A stretch of 64,000 bases of DNA, from contig OZ252146.1 in the NCBI GenBank assembly GCA_965248735.1, positions 1,798,001 through 1,862,000 of the forward strand, read 5' to 3'. The stretch is from Aldehydirespirator sp965248735 (GTDB lineage Bacteria; Actinomycetota; Acidimicrobiia; Acidimicrobiales; Aldehydirespiratoraceae). Of this stretch, positions 26,801 to 34,200 are shown piece by piece. Every line of letters starts with the position of its first letter. Positions within the stretch are counted from its first letter, which is position 1. Under the pieces are notes generated by a model that was not told the DNA's origin, made no database searches, and saw only the letters and a list, made by a program, of their open reading frames with translations. A program made the position numbers and the translations under genes.

Positions 26801-27206
26801 GCAGGAGGATCGGTGTGACGAAACGAAGCCAGCGGCCTGCCTCTGGGACGTCGTTGAAGTCCTCGAGTCCCAACTCGCAGACAGCCGCCTCGAACGCTTC
26901 GCCCACAATTGAGCTGACCCTGGGGTTGGAGCTTTCAAGCGACTCGATGTTGGGCCAGAAGGTTCCGTCGTCATAGCATCGGCCACCTTCGCCGACCAGG
27001 AACACCGCTGTGACCGCGGGATAGCTGCGTAGGCGCGAGTAATCGCCTGACTTGGTGGCGCCCATGAAGACCCACCGGGCCATCTGGAAGATGCTTCCCT
27101 CAGGCGAGAGATCCAGTTCTCCAACAAGGCGCCGGCCGCGCAACAGGCTACGAAGCCGCTGTTCGGTGTCCAAAGGGTTCGTACGGTCCCAAGCCGAGAC
27201 GCCCAT
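23892..27206 (-). CDS. druH: Large protein upstream of the helicase, candidate DruH
   Basis: A 1104-residue protein with no recognised enzymatic motif. ATG 27206 is chosen because sequence upstream of it (to the GTG/TTG near 27416) is low-complexity and the conserved-looking text begins with SAWDRTNPLDTEQRLRSLLRG. The N-terminal third (to about 330) is helical. The middle is rich in beta strands (ITSSPVGGVTGPLD, VEVVGPLG, VTVEFAPG), resembling stacked Ig-like or beta-sandwich folds. The last third is helical again. Position, coupling to a DruE-like helicase and length fit DruH of Druantia type III (also called the STY4851/ECs_5259 family). That assignment rests mainly on context, so it is moderate. 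Confidence 0.6.
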   Translation of the reverse strand: MGVSAWDRTNPLDTEQRLRSLLRGRRLVGELDLSPEGSIFQMARWVFMGATKSGDYSRLRSYPAVTAVFLVGEGGRCYDDGTFWPNIESLESSNPRVSSIVGEAFEAAVCELGLEDFNDVPEAGRWLRFVTPILLHGGIPASCAQDAAELVRTNLRSGLQDATDLIDSVLRSSARGAQITRPLQRFFTYGGEFALDLVQRMITAVFDTEAVGTGIASASVTEMAEDLGLPTYLMQALLDGGSLGKAALGRRSPRPQVRIDRYSCNGPYLVLRPVVDGGEWLLTGSSASRYKALQRDTHEVPLTPARGWSVTLRSRAIEARSRFAGHPDAAAYIFDAAGRLTREQRQVRGSQALILAALDIQIASEDGTPVPLVEELPARSDTWHGWKLWHVDTSELTAISLCNPHSLDGPSKIKLPVSRPDPGPAITSSPVGGVTGPLDCAVYSDAPVVSEPEVTAAAAWRVRWRSDNESGPPGTAILDNLPRCAQGRDLSPRLPNDDAFSGTVEVVGPLGSDLRERVTVVRDLHVALPDRIVGPDETVRATLHASCLLTCPDGSSGRDVTVEFAPGCDSSDILANAVELKVKIPRLSWAVSRRGEALPVFGGVTQRIGIDEIESGEVESLMVRCGRPARVALQLLASDALQEAGPIRAGGERGRWAFPLSQFRDTVSSSGLARLSLTVDADGTQAPAAVIEALYEVSDVAVEIVADAEAGNALLGVRWTENRRFRGRELRLWSLHRPWAQPVREDILDNIDGYFDCVVDAPPGPYITQVALRDDWTAPRRPSPGDADTDTVRVGSATDESAQIKALRPDVAVEALELAVSGSRRATKVDSRCVAEARTELQEAIAASCRSRSDIAALNRLLQFAEAVDGLMAQMLAEDLAWSLPPDALMRLALALMPVAGRHAADPRTLEVLWEAAPIAAAVFDRVLDDDGEARWKSFAGWIPAASADGPEQPPQPVSQPLDELEPRRLDALSDALPPMGSLPLQFGGYMIAALEMLKRSWPDRAKLNDWMSAHTRVTTYTQRLSETQQQQIEALSPAAGTPGWHKFPARILIAAFKVTDEFASRANRETAERAVLEAAEIAPLLTTRSLLTAVATLHAAARQ

Positions 27207-27583
27207 GGTACTGGTCGGAGCGCTGCCCGCCGGTGACCTCGTTGTGGTCATCGGAGGCCGCGCTGTGGCTGGCGGAGAGCCAGGCCTCCGCGGTGAAGCC
27301 GCCAGCCGGCAGCGCTGGTTGGCAACCGCCTGCGTACTCCCCCCGAGCCCTCGACCAACTTCTGCACTCCAACGCTGATGACGGGTGTCGAGAGAGTACA
27401 ACCCGGAGTGAAGCATCGTCGGAACTCATGGATGGGGACCGTTTGTGCATCAATGTCTTATGGGCGTTCTGGTTACCGGGCATGTTCAAGAATGGCTTGC
27501 GGGTGACGTTGCAAAGGCGAGAGAAGCCCGAGACAGTGCTACTTGCTGTGACAGCCACAGCATCCTGCCGTCAGGGGCTTCGG
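27207..27583. other. Promoter region of the Druantia-like operon, no gene
   Basis: No supported gene lies between the candidate DruH start and the DUF4007 remnant. The region should contain the operon promoter on the minus strand, but I could not pick out convincing -35/-10 boxes. Confidence 0.35.
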
Positions 27584-28067
27584 TCACCTTCCTCGGGTCC
27601 CGCTCCGCCAAGCGATGTCCCGCAGCCCTGTGATCAACTTGTAGAAGGCTCCTCTGTGGACCTGCTCATGAATCCGGTCATCGACCTTGACGACCCGCGG
27701 GGCGTGCAGCAGCCACAGCGCGCCCGGGTCCTCCATGTAGGGGTCCCAGCCGCCCTCACCGAACAGCGCCCGGCCCCTGCGGGTGGGCACGCACCTCACC
27801 TCCCGTCCCCGGGCGTTGTGCGGGTCGTCGGCGATCAGCCTCGCGGCGGTCCCCCAGAAGCGGATGGCCCGCACCATGTTCTTGCACTCCGATCTCCACC
27901 GGAGCGTCGGCGCGATTGAAGACCTCGGGAGTGTCGGCGACATGGCTATGCGCCTTGCGGAACCAGCTGTAGCGAGGATGGAACGTCTCATGCCACGCGA
28001 ACGAGCGCGCCGCCGCCTTCGCCAGCCTCACCGGCTGGCCTAGCAATCTCTTCGGCCACGGCAGCAA
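27584..28067 (-). pseudogene. Frameshifted DUF4007 protein
   Basis: One frame (from 28067) reads HETFHPRYSWFRKAHSHV..ADAPVEIGV, the N-terminal DUF4007 signature. The continuation KNMVRAIRFWGTAARLI..GWDPYMEDPGALWLLHA lies in another frame. The join is at about 27885, where the expected VGKNM codons have lost two bases. After LLHA the family sequence ends and about 40 unrelated codons follow to the stop. DUF4007 proteins accompany phosphorothioation-type and PAPS-reductase-type DNA modification defence systems. No partner is present here, so this is a remnant of another defence module. Confidence 0.7.
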
Positions 28068-28192
28068 CGTACTCCACCGGTACGACAGGCTGGCTGATCG
28101 CTATGGAGCGGCTGGCCTTGCTCTCGGCACAGGATGGCAGACGAGGCGTAGACGGGTGTGGCGAATAGTGACGAGCAATGTATTATCGCTAT

Positions 28193-28486
28193 ATGACATC
28201 AGATTATCCGGACTCGGCTGTGTTGATGGACGGCTCCGTGCCGCTCGGCGGGGTGTACGCCAACCTCGTTCACGTCTGGCACACGGCCTTGGAGTTCACC
28301 GTGGAGTTCGCTGTCTCGCTCCCCTCTGGGCCGGACATGCCTGGCGCGGTGTGCGTGGCGTGGATGAAGGTTCCGCCGCAGGTGGCGTGGGATCTGGCGA
28401 GGCTTCTGTCCGATCACGTCGCGGAATATGAGGAAGAATATGGTAGGTTCACACCAAGACCACCTGATGATGAAGAGTTATCATGA
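28193..28486 (+). CDS. DUF3467-like protein
   Basis: A 97-residue protein. VYANLVHVWHTALEFTVEFAVSLP (about 20-43) and VPPQVAWDLARLLSDHVAEYEEEYG (about 62-86) match the two conserved blocks of DUF3467, small beta-alpha proteins of unknown role. ATG 28193 fits the family start better than the ATG at 28178. The stop overlaps the next start in ATGA, and that gene overlaps a third in the same way, so the three are one operon. Confidence 0.7.
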   Translation: MTSDYPDSAVLMDGSVPLGGVYANLVHVWHTALEFTVEFAVSLPSGPDMPGAVCVAWMKVPPQVAWDLARLLSDHVAEYEEEYGRFTPRPPDDEELS

Positions 28487-28710
28487 AGTTCATTCACGTA
28501 CTGGGCTCCAATCGCCTTGTGTACCAATGGAATCGATCTCTTGAGCCATTCGTTCCAACCGAGGAGGACCGGAAGAAGCTCTATCGGATGGCTGAGGCCT
28601 ACGACGAGGCAGAACACGAGCGCGTCGTCAGGCTCGCGTTCCCTTCGCCTCCTCCCGAATCCTCCTGTGTGTTCACGCCACGTCCGCCCGATGGGGAGGG
28701 GCAGTCATGA
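28483..28710 (+). CDS. Small protein with YDEAEHERVVR motif, copy 1
   Basis: A 75-residue protein. An N-terminal strand region (MKFIHVLGSNRLVYQW) leads to the motif KKLYRMAEAYDEAEHERVVR with AFP after it, and a Pro-rich tail. The following gene encodes the same motif. Both start inside the previous stop codon. I do not recognise the family. A helical interaction peptide that partners the DUF3467 protein is a possibility. Confidence 0.6.
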   Translation: MKFIHVLGSNRLVYQWNRSLEPFVPTEEDRKKLYRMAEAYDEAEHERVVRLAFPSPPPESSCVFTPRPPDGEGQS

Positions 28711-28892
28711 GGATCGTCTTTGGCAGGCCTCCAGAGGGCTACGTGTTCGCCGTGCAAGGTTCAATCCCGCCGCCTGACCCAACCCCGGAGCAGCGAGAGA
28801 GGATGCGCCGGATGGCCGAGAACTACGACGAGGCAGAGCACGAGCGGATAGTCAGGATGGCGTTCCCGGCCCGTCCGCCCGGGTCCTCCTAG
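28707..28892 (+). CDS. Small protein with YDEAEHERIVR motif, copy 2
   Basis: A 61-residue paralogue of the preceding protein: MRIVFGRPPEGYVFAVQG, then RRMAENYDEAEHERIVRMAFP and a short Pro-rich tail. ATGA overlap with copy 1. The pair looks like a tandem duplication kept under selection, since the motif is preserved while the N-termini have diverged. Function unknown. Confidence 0.6.
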   Translation: MRIVFGRPPEGYVFAVQGSIPPPDPTPEQRERMRRMAENYDEAEHERIVRMAFPARPPGSS

Positions 28893-28955
28893 CCGCCGCA
28901 GTGGAATAGCGGCCCGCGGCCCGCACCCTCTCGGCGATCTCGCCGACCGCGTTCG

Positions 28956-28979
28956 GATGCTAGCAGTTCTGATAGCATC
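28956..28979. promoter_or_regulatory. Perfect 7-bp inverted repeat, likely antitoxin operator
   Basis: GATGCTA (28956-28962) and TAGCATC (28973-28979) flank ten bases and end five bases before the CcdA-like start. Toxin-antitoxin complexes commonly bind such sites to repress their own operon. Confidence 0.55.
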
Positions 28980-28984
28980 AAGCC

Positions 28985-29194
28985 ATGACGACGACTCGGA
29001 CTACCTTCACTCTGGACGAGAAGCTGGCCGAGAGGGCCCGTCAGCTCAACATCAACATCTCGGCAGCCGCCCGCGAGGGGGTCGTCGCCGCGGTTAAGCG
29101 GGCCATGGGCGCGGCGGATCGAGCGGCGTACCAGCGATTCCCGGAGCAGCCCGACGGCTTCTGGGACGACGCTGAAGCGTGGGGAGCCGAGTGA
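28985..29194 (+). CDS. CcdA/RHH-like antitoxin
   Basis: A 69-residue protein. The N-terminus TTRTTFTLDEKLAERARQLN is a ribbon-helix-helix strand and helix, followed by ISAAAREGVVAAVKR. The acidic tail (EQPDGFWDDAEAWGAE) would bind the toxin. Its stop overlaps the GTG start of the MazF-like gene. The inverted repeat just upstream is the probable operator. Confidence 0.75.
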   Translation: MTTTRTTFTLDEKLAERARQLNINISAAAREGVVAAVKRAMGAADRAAYQRFPEQPDGFWDDAEAWGAE

Positions 29195-29499
29195 ACCGCG
29201 GCGACGTGTGGTGGGCTGAGATCGGGCGCAAGAGACGGCCAGTGCTTGTTCTCACTCGTCCCGAAGTCATCGACGTGCGCGAGTTGGTCACAGTCGCTGA
29301 AATCACCAGCACGGTTCGGGGGCTCGCTGTTGAGGTCCCACTACCGAATTTCGTGCCCGGCCTTGCGGACGGGTCAGTGGTGAACTGCGACGGCTTGCAC
29401 ACGGTACGGCGCTCGTCGCTGTCAGATCGCGCCGGCGAGTTGGGTGACCGGACGATGCGAGCTGTGTGTCGAGCCGTGACCTACGCCCTCGGCTGCTGA
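29191..29499 (+). CDS. mazF: MazF/PemK-type endoribonuclease toxin
   Basis: A 102-residue protein with the standard opening NRGDVWWAEIG, RRPVLVLTRPEV and the later NCDGLHTVRRSSLSDRAG. These match the beta-barrel core of MazF toxins, which cut mRNA or rRNA at short sequences. GTG 29191 overlaps the antitoxin stop in GTGA. Regulation is probably by the antitoxin-toxin complex at the upstream palindrome. Confidence 0.85.
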   Translation: MNRGDVWWAEIGRKRRPVLVLTRPEVIDVRELVTVAEITSTVRGLAVEVPLPNFVPGLADGSVVNCDGLHTVRRSSLSDRAGELGDRTMRAVCRAVTYALGC

Positions 29500-29538
29500 T
29501 CGCGCAGCTGTCAGCCGCTGCCGCGTTGCGGCTGTGCG

Positions 29539-29931
29539 TTATGGCTCGACTCGGTTGACCGTGGGGACCCTATCGATGGTTCGGTCGAACGATGCGATGT
29601 CGCCGACACTGGCGGTTTCGGCTACCGCGACCAGGTAGGCGTCGCTGAAGTCGATCCGATGGACCTCGTAGACCTCGACAGCCCGCAGCAGCACCGTGGG
29701 ATCCACGGTCTGGATGCTGGCGAACGTGATGATCGATCGGGCGAGCTCGGCCACCCGGTCCCTGGGAACCTCGCAGAAGGACTCCAGCACATACACGACT
29801 TCGGCCAGGATCAAGTCCGGCAGTATCAGTGCCTGGGCTGCAGCGAGGTAGGCAGTGGCCCGAGCGGCCAGGTCGGGTGGGTCGCCTGTTAGGTGACGCA
29901 CGAGCACATTGGTGTCCAGCAGGGCTGTCAT
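29539..29931 (-). CDS. vapC: VapC PIN-domain toxin
   Basis: A 130-residue PIN RNase. Visible acidic residues: Asp in LLDTNVLVRHL (about 6), Glu in LILAEVVYVLES (about 43), Asp in IDFSDAYLVAVAE (about 95) and Asp in SFDRTIDRV (about 115). ATG 29931 overlaps the antitoxin stop in ATGA. Confidence 0.85.
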   Translation of the reverse strand: MTALLDTNVLVRHLTGDPPDLAARATAYLAAAQALILPDLILAEVVYVLESFCEVPRDRVAELARSIITFASIQTVDPTVLLRAVEVYEVHRIDFSDAYLVAVAETASVGDIASFDRTIDRVPTVNRVEP

Positions 29932-30176
29932 CGAGCCCGTTGCGCCCGCCGGTCCCGGGCTGCCAGGCGCACTTCGTCCCAATCCGCGCCTCGCTTGGCC
30001 GCGGGCACCTCCACCGTGCCGGCCATCTCCAGCAGGTCGGGGGTCCGGGCCATGATCGCCCGATGCTGCTCCACCCTGAATACCACCTGATCTCCAGTCT
30101 CCAATGCCAGCGCCTCGCGCACTGCCTTGGGAATCGTCACCTGGCCCTTCGAAGTGACCCGCGCTGAAACGTCCAC
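29928..30176 (-). CDS. vapB: AbrB/SpoVT-type antitoxin of VapC
   Basis: An 82-residue protein with the swapped-hairpin DNA-binding opening ARVTSKGQVTIPKAVREAL and a C-terminal toxin-binding tail. GTG 30176 has AAGGAGAAA just upstream. An inverted repeat (30185-30210) covers the ribosome-binding region. Confidence 0.85.
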   Translation of the reverse strand: MDVSARVTSKGQVTIPKAVREALALETGDQVVFRVEQHRAIMARTPDLLEMAGTVEVPAAKRGADWDEVRLAARDRRAQRAR

Positions 30177-30184
30177 CGCATTTC

Positions 30185-30210
30185 TCCTTACCTAGTGACA
30201 AGAGTAAGGA
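30185..30210. promoter_or_regulatory. Perfect 7-bp inverted repeat, likely vapBC operator
   Basis: TCCTTAC (30185-30191) and GTAAGGA (30204-30210) are separated by 12 bases. The left half overlaps the ribosome-binding site of vapB on the minus strand, so binding would block both transcription and translation. Confidence 0.55.
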
Positions 30211-30264
30211 TAGATGGTATCGAACACGGAGGGGGAATGAACCTCAGAGAAGTGATACAGCGGC

Positions 30265-31113
30265 ATGCCTGACAGCGACGACGAGCGGGTCCAGCCCGCG
30301 CTGCATGCGCTCCTGACCGACGACGTCGATGGGTTGCGAGCGGCTCTTGAGGCCGATCCAGAAGCGGTGAACCTCAAGATCGGCGACGACACCATGCTCG
30401 AGCTGATGACTCAGCCCGAAGGGGGGCCGCCATCTCCGGAGATGGTCGGGGTGCTCATCGACGCGGGCGCCTACCTTGATCGAGCCTTGAACCTCGCCGG
30501 GTGCTGGAACTTGGCCGATCTCTGCACGCAGCTGCTGGCCGCCGGCGCCGACCCCGCGGCCCGGGCCGACGCCGGCATCACGCCGCTGGAGTCCGCCGCC
30601 ATGCACAGCTCCACCGAGGCCGCCGACGTGCTCGTCGCGCACGGCCTGCACCGGCCCAGCTTGTGGCTGGCCGCGGCCGCGGGGCTGCTGCCGGAGGTTC
30701 GGGACTGGGTCGCCACCGACGGGTCGCTGCAAGCCGATCCCGGTCCGTGCCGTCCCAACTGGGCCGACGTCGGTCGGCCCGCCGGCACCCCGCCCGCCGA
30801 CGATCCCGCCGAGATCGTGGGCGAGGCCCTCGTGTTCGCGGCGCTCAACAATCGGCGAGACGTCGTCGACTATCTCCTCGACGCCGGGGTGGACATCGAC
30901 GCGAGGCCGTACCAGAACACGACCGCGCTGCACTTCGCCATCCAGTTCCAGCGCTCCGAGATGGTCCGGTACCTGCTCGAACGGGGCGCTTCAGCCACCA
31001 TCGAGGACGCCAACTTCGGCGCCGACGCCTCCGGCTGGGCCCAGGCGTGCGACGACGGCAGCGAGGCGGCGGCCTCGATCCGAGCGATGGTCGGCGCAGC
31101 CCGAGCGGACTGA
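30265..31113 (+). CDS. Ankyrin-repeat protein
   Basis: A 282-residue soluble protein with at least five ankyrin-like repeats: GLRAALEADPEAVN, LLAAGADPAARADAGITPLESA (about 90-111), WLAAAAGLLPEVRDWV, VVDYLLDAGVDIDARPYQNTTALHFA (about 202-227) and MVRYLLERGASATIEDAN. Ankyrin proteins bind other proteins; the partner is unknown. It diverges from vapBC and converges on the DUF2339 gene. Confidence 0.8.
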   Translation: MPDSDDERVQPALHALLTDDVDGLRAALEADPEAVNLKIGDDTMLELMTQPEGGPPSPEMVGVLIDAGAYLDRALNLAGCWNLADLCTQLLAAGADPAARADAGITPLESAAMHSSTEAADVLVAHGLHRPSLWLAAAAGLLPEVRDWVATDGSLQADPGPCRPNWADVGRPAGTPPADDPAEIVGEALVFAALNNRRDVVDYLLDAGVDIDARPYQNTTALHFAIQFQRSEMVRYLLERGASATIEDANFGADASGWAQACDDGSEAAASIRAMVGAARAD

Positions 31114-31211
31114 GGCTCCAACCCGGCGGGCCGAGCCGAGCCACCGGCTGGCGGTCGCCTCGGTGAGCTACACCGGTCCACGCTGAGGCTCCAACCCGGC
31201 GGGCCGAGCCG
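31110..31211. repeat. 29-bp direct repeat pair at the ankyrin gene end
   Basis: The sequence beginning CTGAGGCTCCAACCCGGCGG occurs at 31110-31138 and 31183-31211. The first copy includes the ankyrin stop codon. The region lies between convergent genes and may hold their terminators. Confidence 0.75.
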
Positions 31212-31225
31212 GAAGGCCGCCAGCA

Positions 31226-34200
31226 TCACTCCCCGCTGGGCTCCTCTGATCCGCCGGATGGGGCGGGGGCTTCCTCGGACTCGTCTGCTGCAGCCGGGGG
31301 CACCGGGGCCAGGTAGCCGACGATCAGCAGCAGCACCCCCACCACGATGAACGACACCACCCGGCCCAGCGCGGTCAGGTTCCTGAGGTCGACCAGGAAC
31401 AGCTTGGCCACCACCACCGCCATCCACGAGGCGCCCGCCACCCACATGGCCCGTCGGGCCATGCGCACCCCGGCCACCATCCCCGACAGGCCGATCACGG
31501 CCCACAGGATCGACAGCGACGTCTGCAGCGCGGTGGACTCCCACAGCGACTCCAGATTCCATGGCACGTCCAGCCAATGACTCACCGTCCGGGCCGTCTC
31601 CGCAGTGGCAACGATCAAACCCAGCACGAACAACGTCGGCGACCAGCGAGCATCGACCAGACCCTGGAACGGATGGTCCCACTGCTGCTCGGCGTGCCTC
31701 CTCCAGGCGAGCGACACCACCAGCTGCATCCCTACCAGCACGCCCAGCGGGTTCGCCACCGGCAGATACAGGAGCGGCGACGGATCGCCGGCGAAGAACA
31801 CGGCCGCACCGAGCACCACCACCGAGGCCACAGTCAGCAGCGGGCCGCTGCAGGCCAGCGTGTAGGTCCGCCAGTGCTCGCCGAACGGCCACGCCAGCCA
31901 GCGCCGAGCCGCCATCGGCGCGGCCGCCAGCAATATGGCTGCGGCCGCCGTCGCAGCCAGCGGCCAAACACCCTCGGCAACCTGATCGGTCTGCCAGAGA
32001 ACCTCCGTCACGCAGATCACAGCCACTGTCCAGAAGCCGGCGGCGTGCAGCCAGGCTGCGAGCGCAACCGGCCCGCGGGCCGTGCCGGGAGCCGGCGGAT
32101 CGCCGTGCAGGCTGGCGTGCCACCGGGCGGCCAGCCTCCCCAATGCCTGCTCGCGCGGGCGCAGACATCCGTAGGAGACCGCCAGCGACACCGGCCACGC
32201 GGCCCATCCGAAGCCGTCGAGGGGGTGGGCCTGGGTGGAGAGCGAGACGACCAGAGCGGCCACCAGCGCCGGCGGGACCAGCAATCCCAGCGCGCCGAGG
32301 CGGGGCCATCGCAGCGGGCCGGCCAGCGCCACCGCAGCCCCGAACGACACCACCACGAAGACCAGCGACGCCGGCAGCCAGTGCTCGGGGATCTGCGAGC
32401 CGATCTCCAACAGGCCGCCGGTCAGCCACCACGCCGTGCCCCACGCCAGGACCAGCCAGCCGACGACGGCGTCGATGCCGATCCGCTCCGACGCCAGGTG
32501 CATCCGCCACCCCGACACCAGGCCGGCCAGCGCCAGCACCGCCGCGGCCATCAAGTACTCGTTGACCACCACCGGGACATCGGACCCATAGGGCAGCGAC
32601 TCCCCCAGGCGCACAGCGAACCAGGCCCCGGCCAGGGCCTGAAGGACCGCGCCCCCGACGATGGGCAGCATCTTGCCCCGCCGGCAGCCGACCCAGGCCA
32701 GCAGGGCGCCCTGAGCGGCCCACACCGTGGCCCCGTAGGAGCCGTCTAGCGCCATCGGGACCGCGATGGCGACGAACACGGTGGCCAGGCCGGCGTAGGT
32801 GGCTGCCAGCTCGCGGCGGTCGGGGTCCAGGCTGCGGACGATCGCGAGCAGCCCGGCCAACGCCAGCGCCAGCGCCAAGGCGCTGATCGCCAGCCCGTAG
32901 TCGATATGGCCCACCAGCAACTGCTGGACCCCGAGCGCGATGAACGGCGTGCCGAACACCAGCGGGTGCATCCACATCTCGTCGCTCTCGGGTGCGCCGC
33001 GCCGCGCCGAGATCGCCGGAATGGACATGTACAGCAGCACGAGCACGGCAATGAGAGGCTGCACCGCCATCCAGTCGTCGGGATCGAAGCGGAACTGCAG
33101 CCACCAGGCCGCGATGCCGAAGGTGGAGGCCAGGCCGAGCAGGTTGAGCTCGGGCCAGGCCTTGAACCACGCCACCGTGACGATGGCCGCGCTCAAGATG
33201 GCGTAGAAGCCGAACAACAGGAGGTGATCATCGGAGCTCGTGTAGGTCAGCACCGGCGCCAGGAACCCGCCGACGGTGGCGAGAACGGCCAGCGCCCGGG
33301 AGTCCTGCACGACCGATAGCGCCACCGCGCCCGCGGTGACCGCCACCACCGCCGCCCCCGCCGGCGCGGCTCCGATCACGCCGTGGCCCGGATACCCCGC
33401 GTACACGGCGACATGCAGCAGGGCGATGCCGCCGCCCTGAACGCTCAGCCCGAACGCGGGCCGGGCCCGTCGCTGGATCCAGCCGATCACCAGCAGCGCC
33501 GCGCCGGCCGCGGTGACGGCCGCGAGGCGGGTCTCGATGGACGACGCGAGCAGGTCCCGGCCGGCCGCCTCCGTCAGCAGCATCGCCGCGCCCACCACTG
33601 AGACCACGACGCCGGCCTTCACCGGCCAGTTGCGGCCGGTCAGCCAGCCGGTCAGCCAGTCGCTGCTGCCGGCGTCGGCTGGTTCGCCCGCGTCCGCAGA
33701 CGCCGCGGGCGCGACGGGCGCCAGGTATCCGACCACCAGGAGCAGCACGCCCGTGACGACGAACGAGGTTGCCCGCCCCGGCGCGGTCAGACTGTTGAGA
33801 TCGACGGCCAACAGCTTCACCAGGACCACGGCCATCCACGACCCGCCCCAAACCCAGGCGGCGCGGCGTCCCGATCGGGCGCCCACAACCATTGCGGCCA
33901 CCGCGATCAGCGTCCACAGGATCGACAGCGACGCCTGGAAGGCGGTCGAGTCGATCAGCGCTTCGGGTTCCCACGGCACATCGCGCCAGTGGTGGATGGT
34001 GCGGGCCAGTTCCATGGTCGCCACCGCGACACCCCCGGCTGCCACCGCCAGCGCCCGCACCGGCGGGCCCTCGCCCTCTGCAGGCGCGGGGTGCCCCTCG
34101 CCGCCGGCGGGCTCCGGGTGCCCGTCGCGCACCGCTGCGAGCCAAACGAAGACGACCCCCGCCAGCGCGCCGAGCAGCACGATCAGAGGATTCAGCAGCG

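Noticed and set aside
9705..27206. DISARM system (PLD protein plus DUF1998 protein)
   Set aside because: No DrmA or methyltransferase; the DUF1998 domain is in a full DruE-size helicase, and the PLD gene is 8 kb away and divergent.
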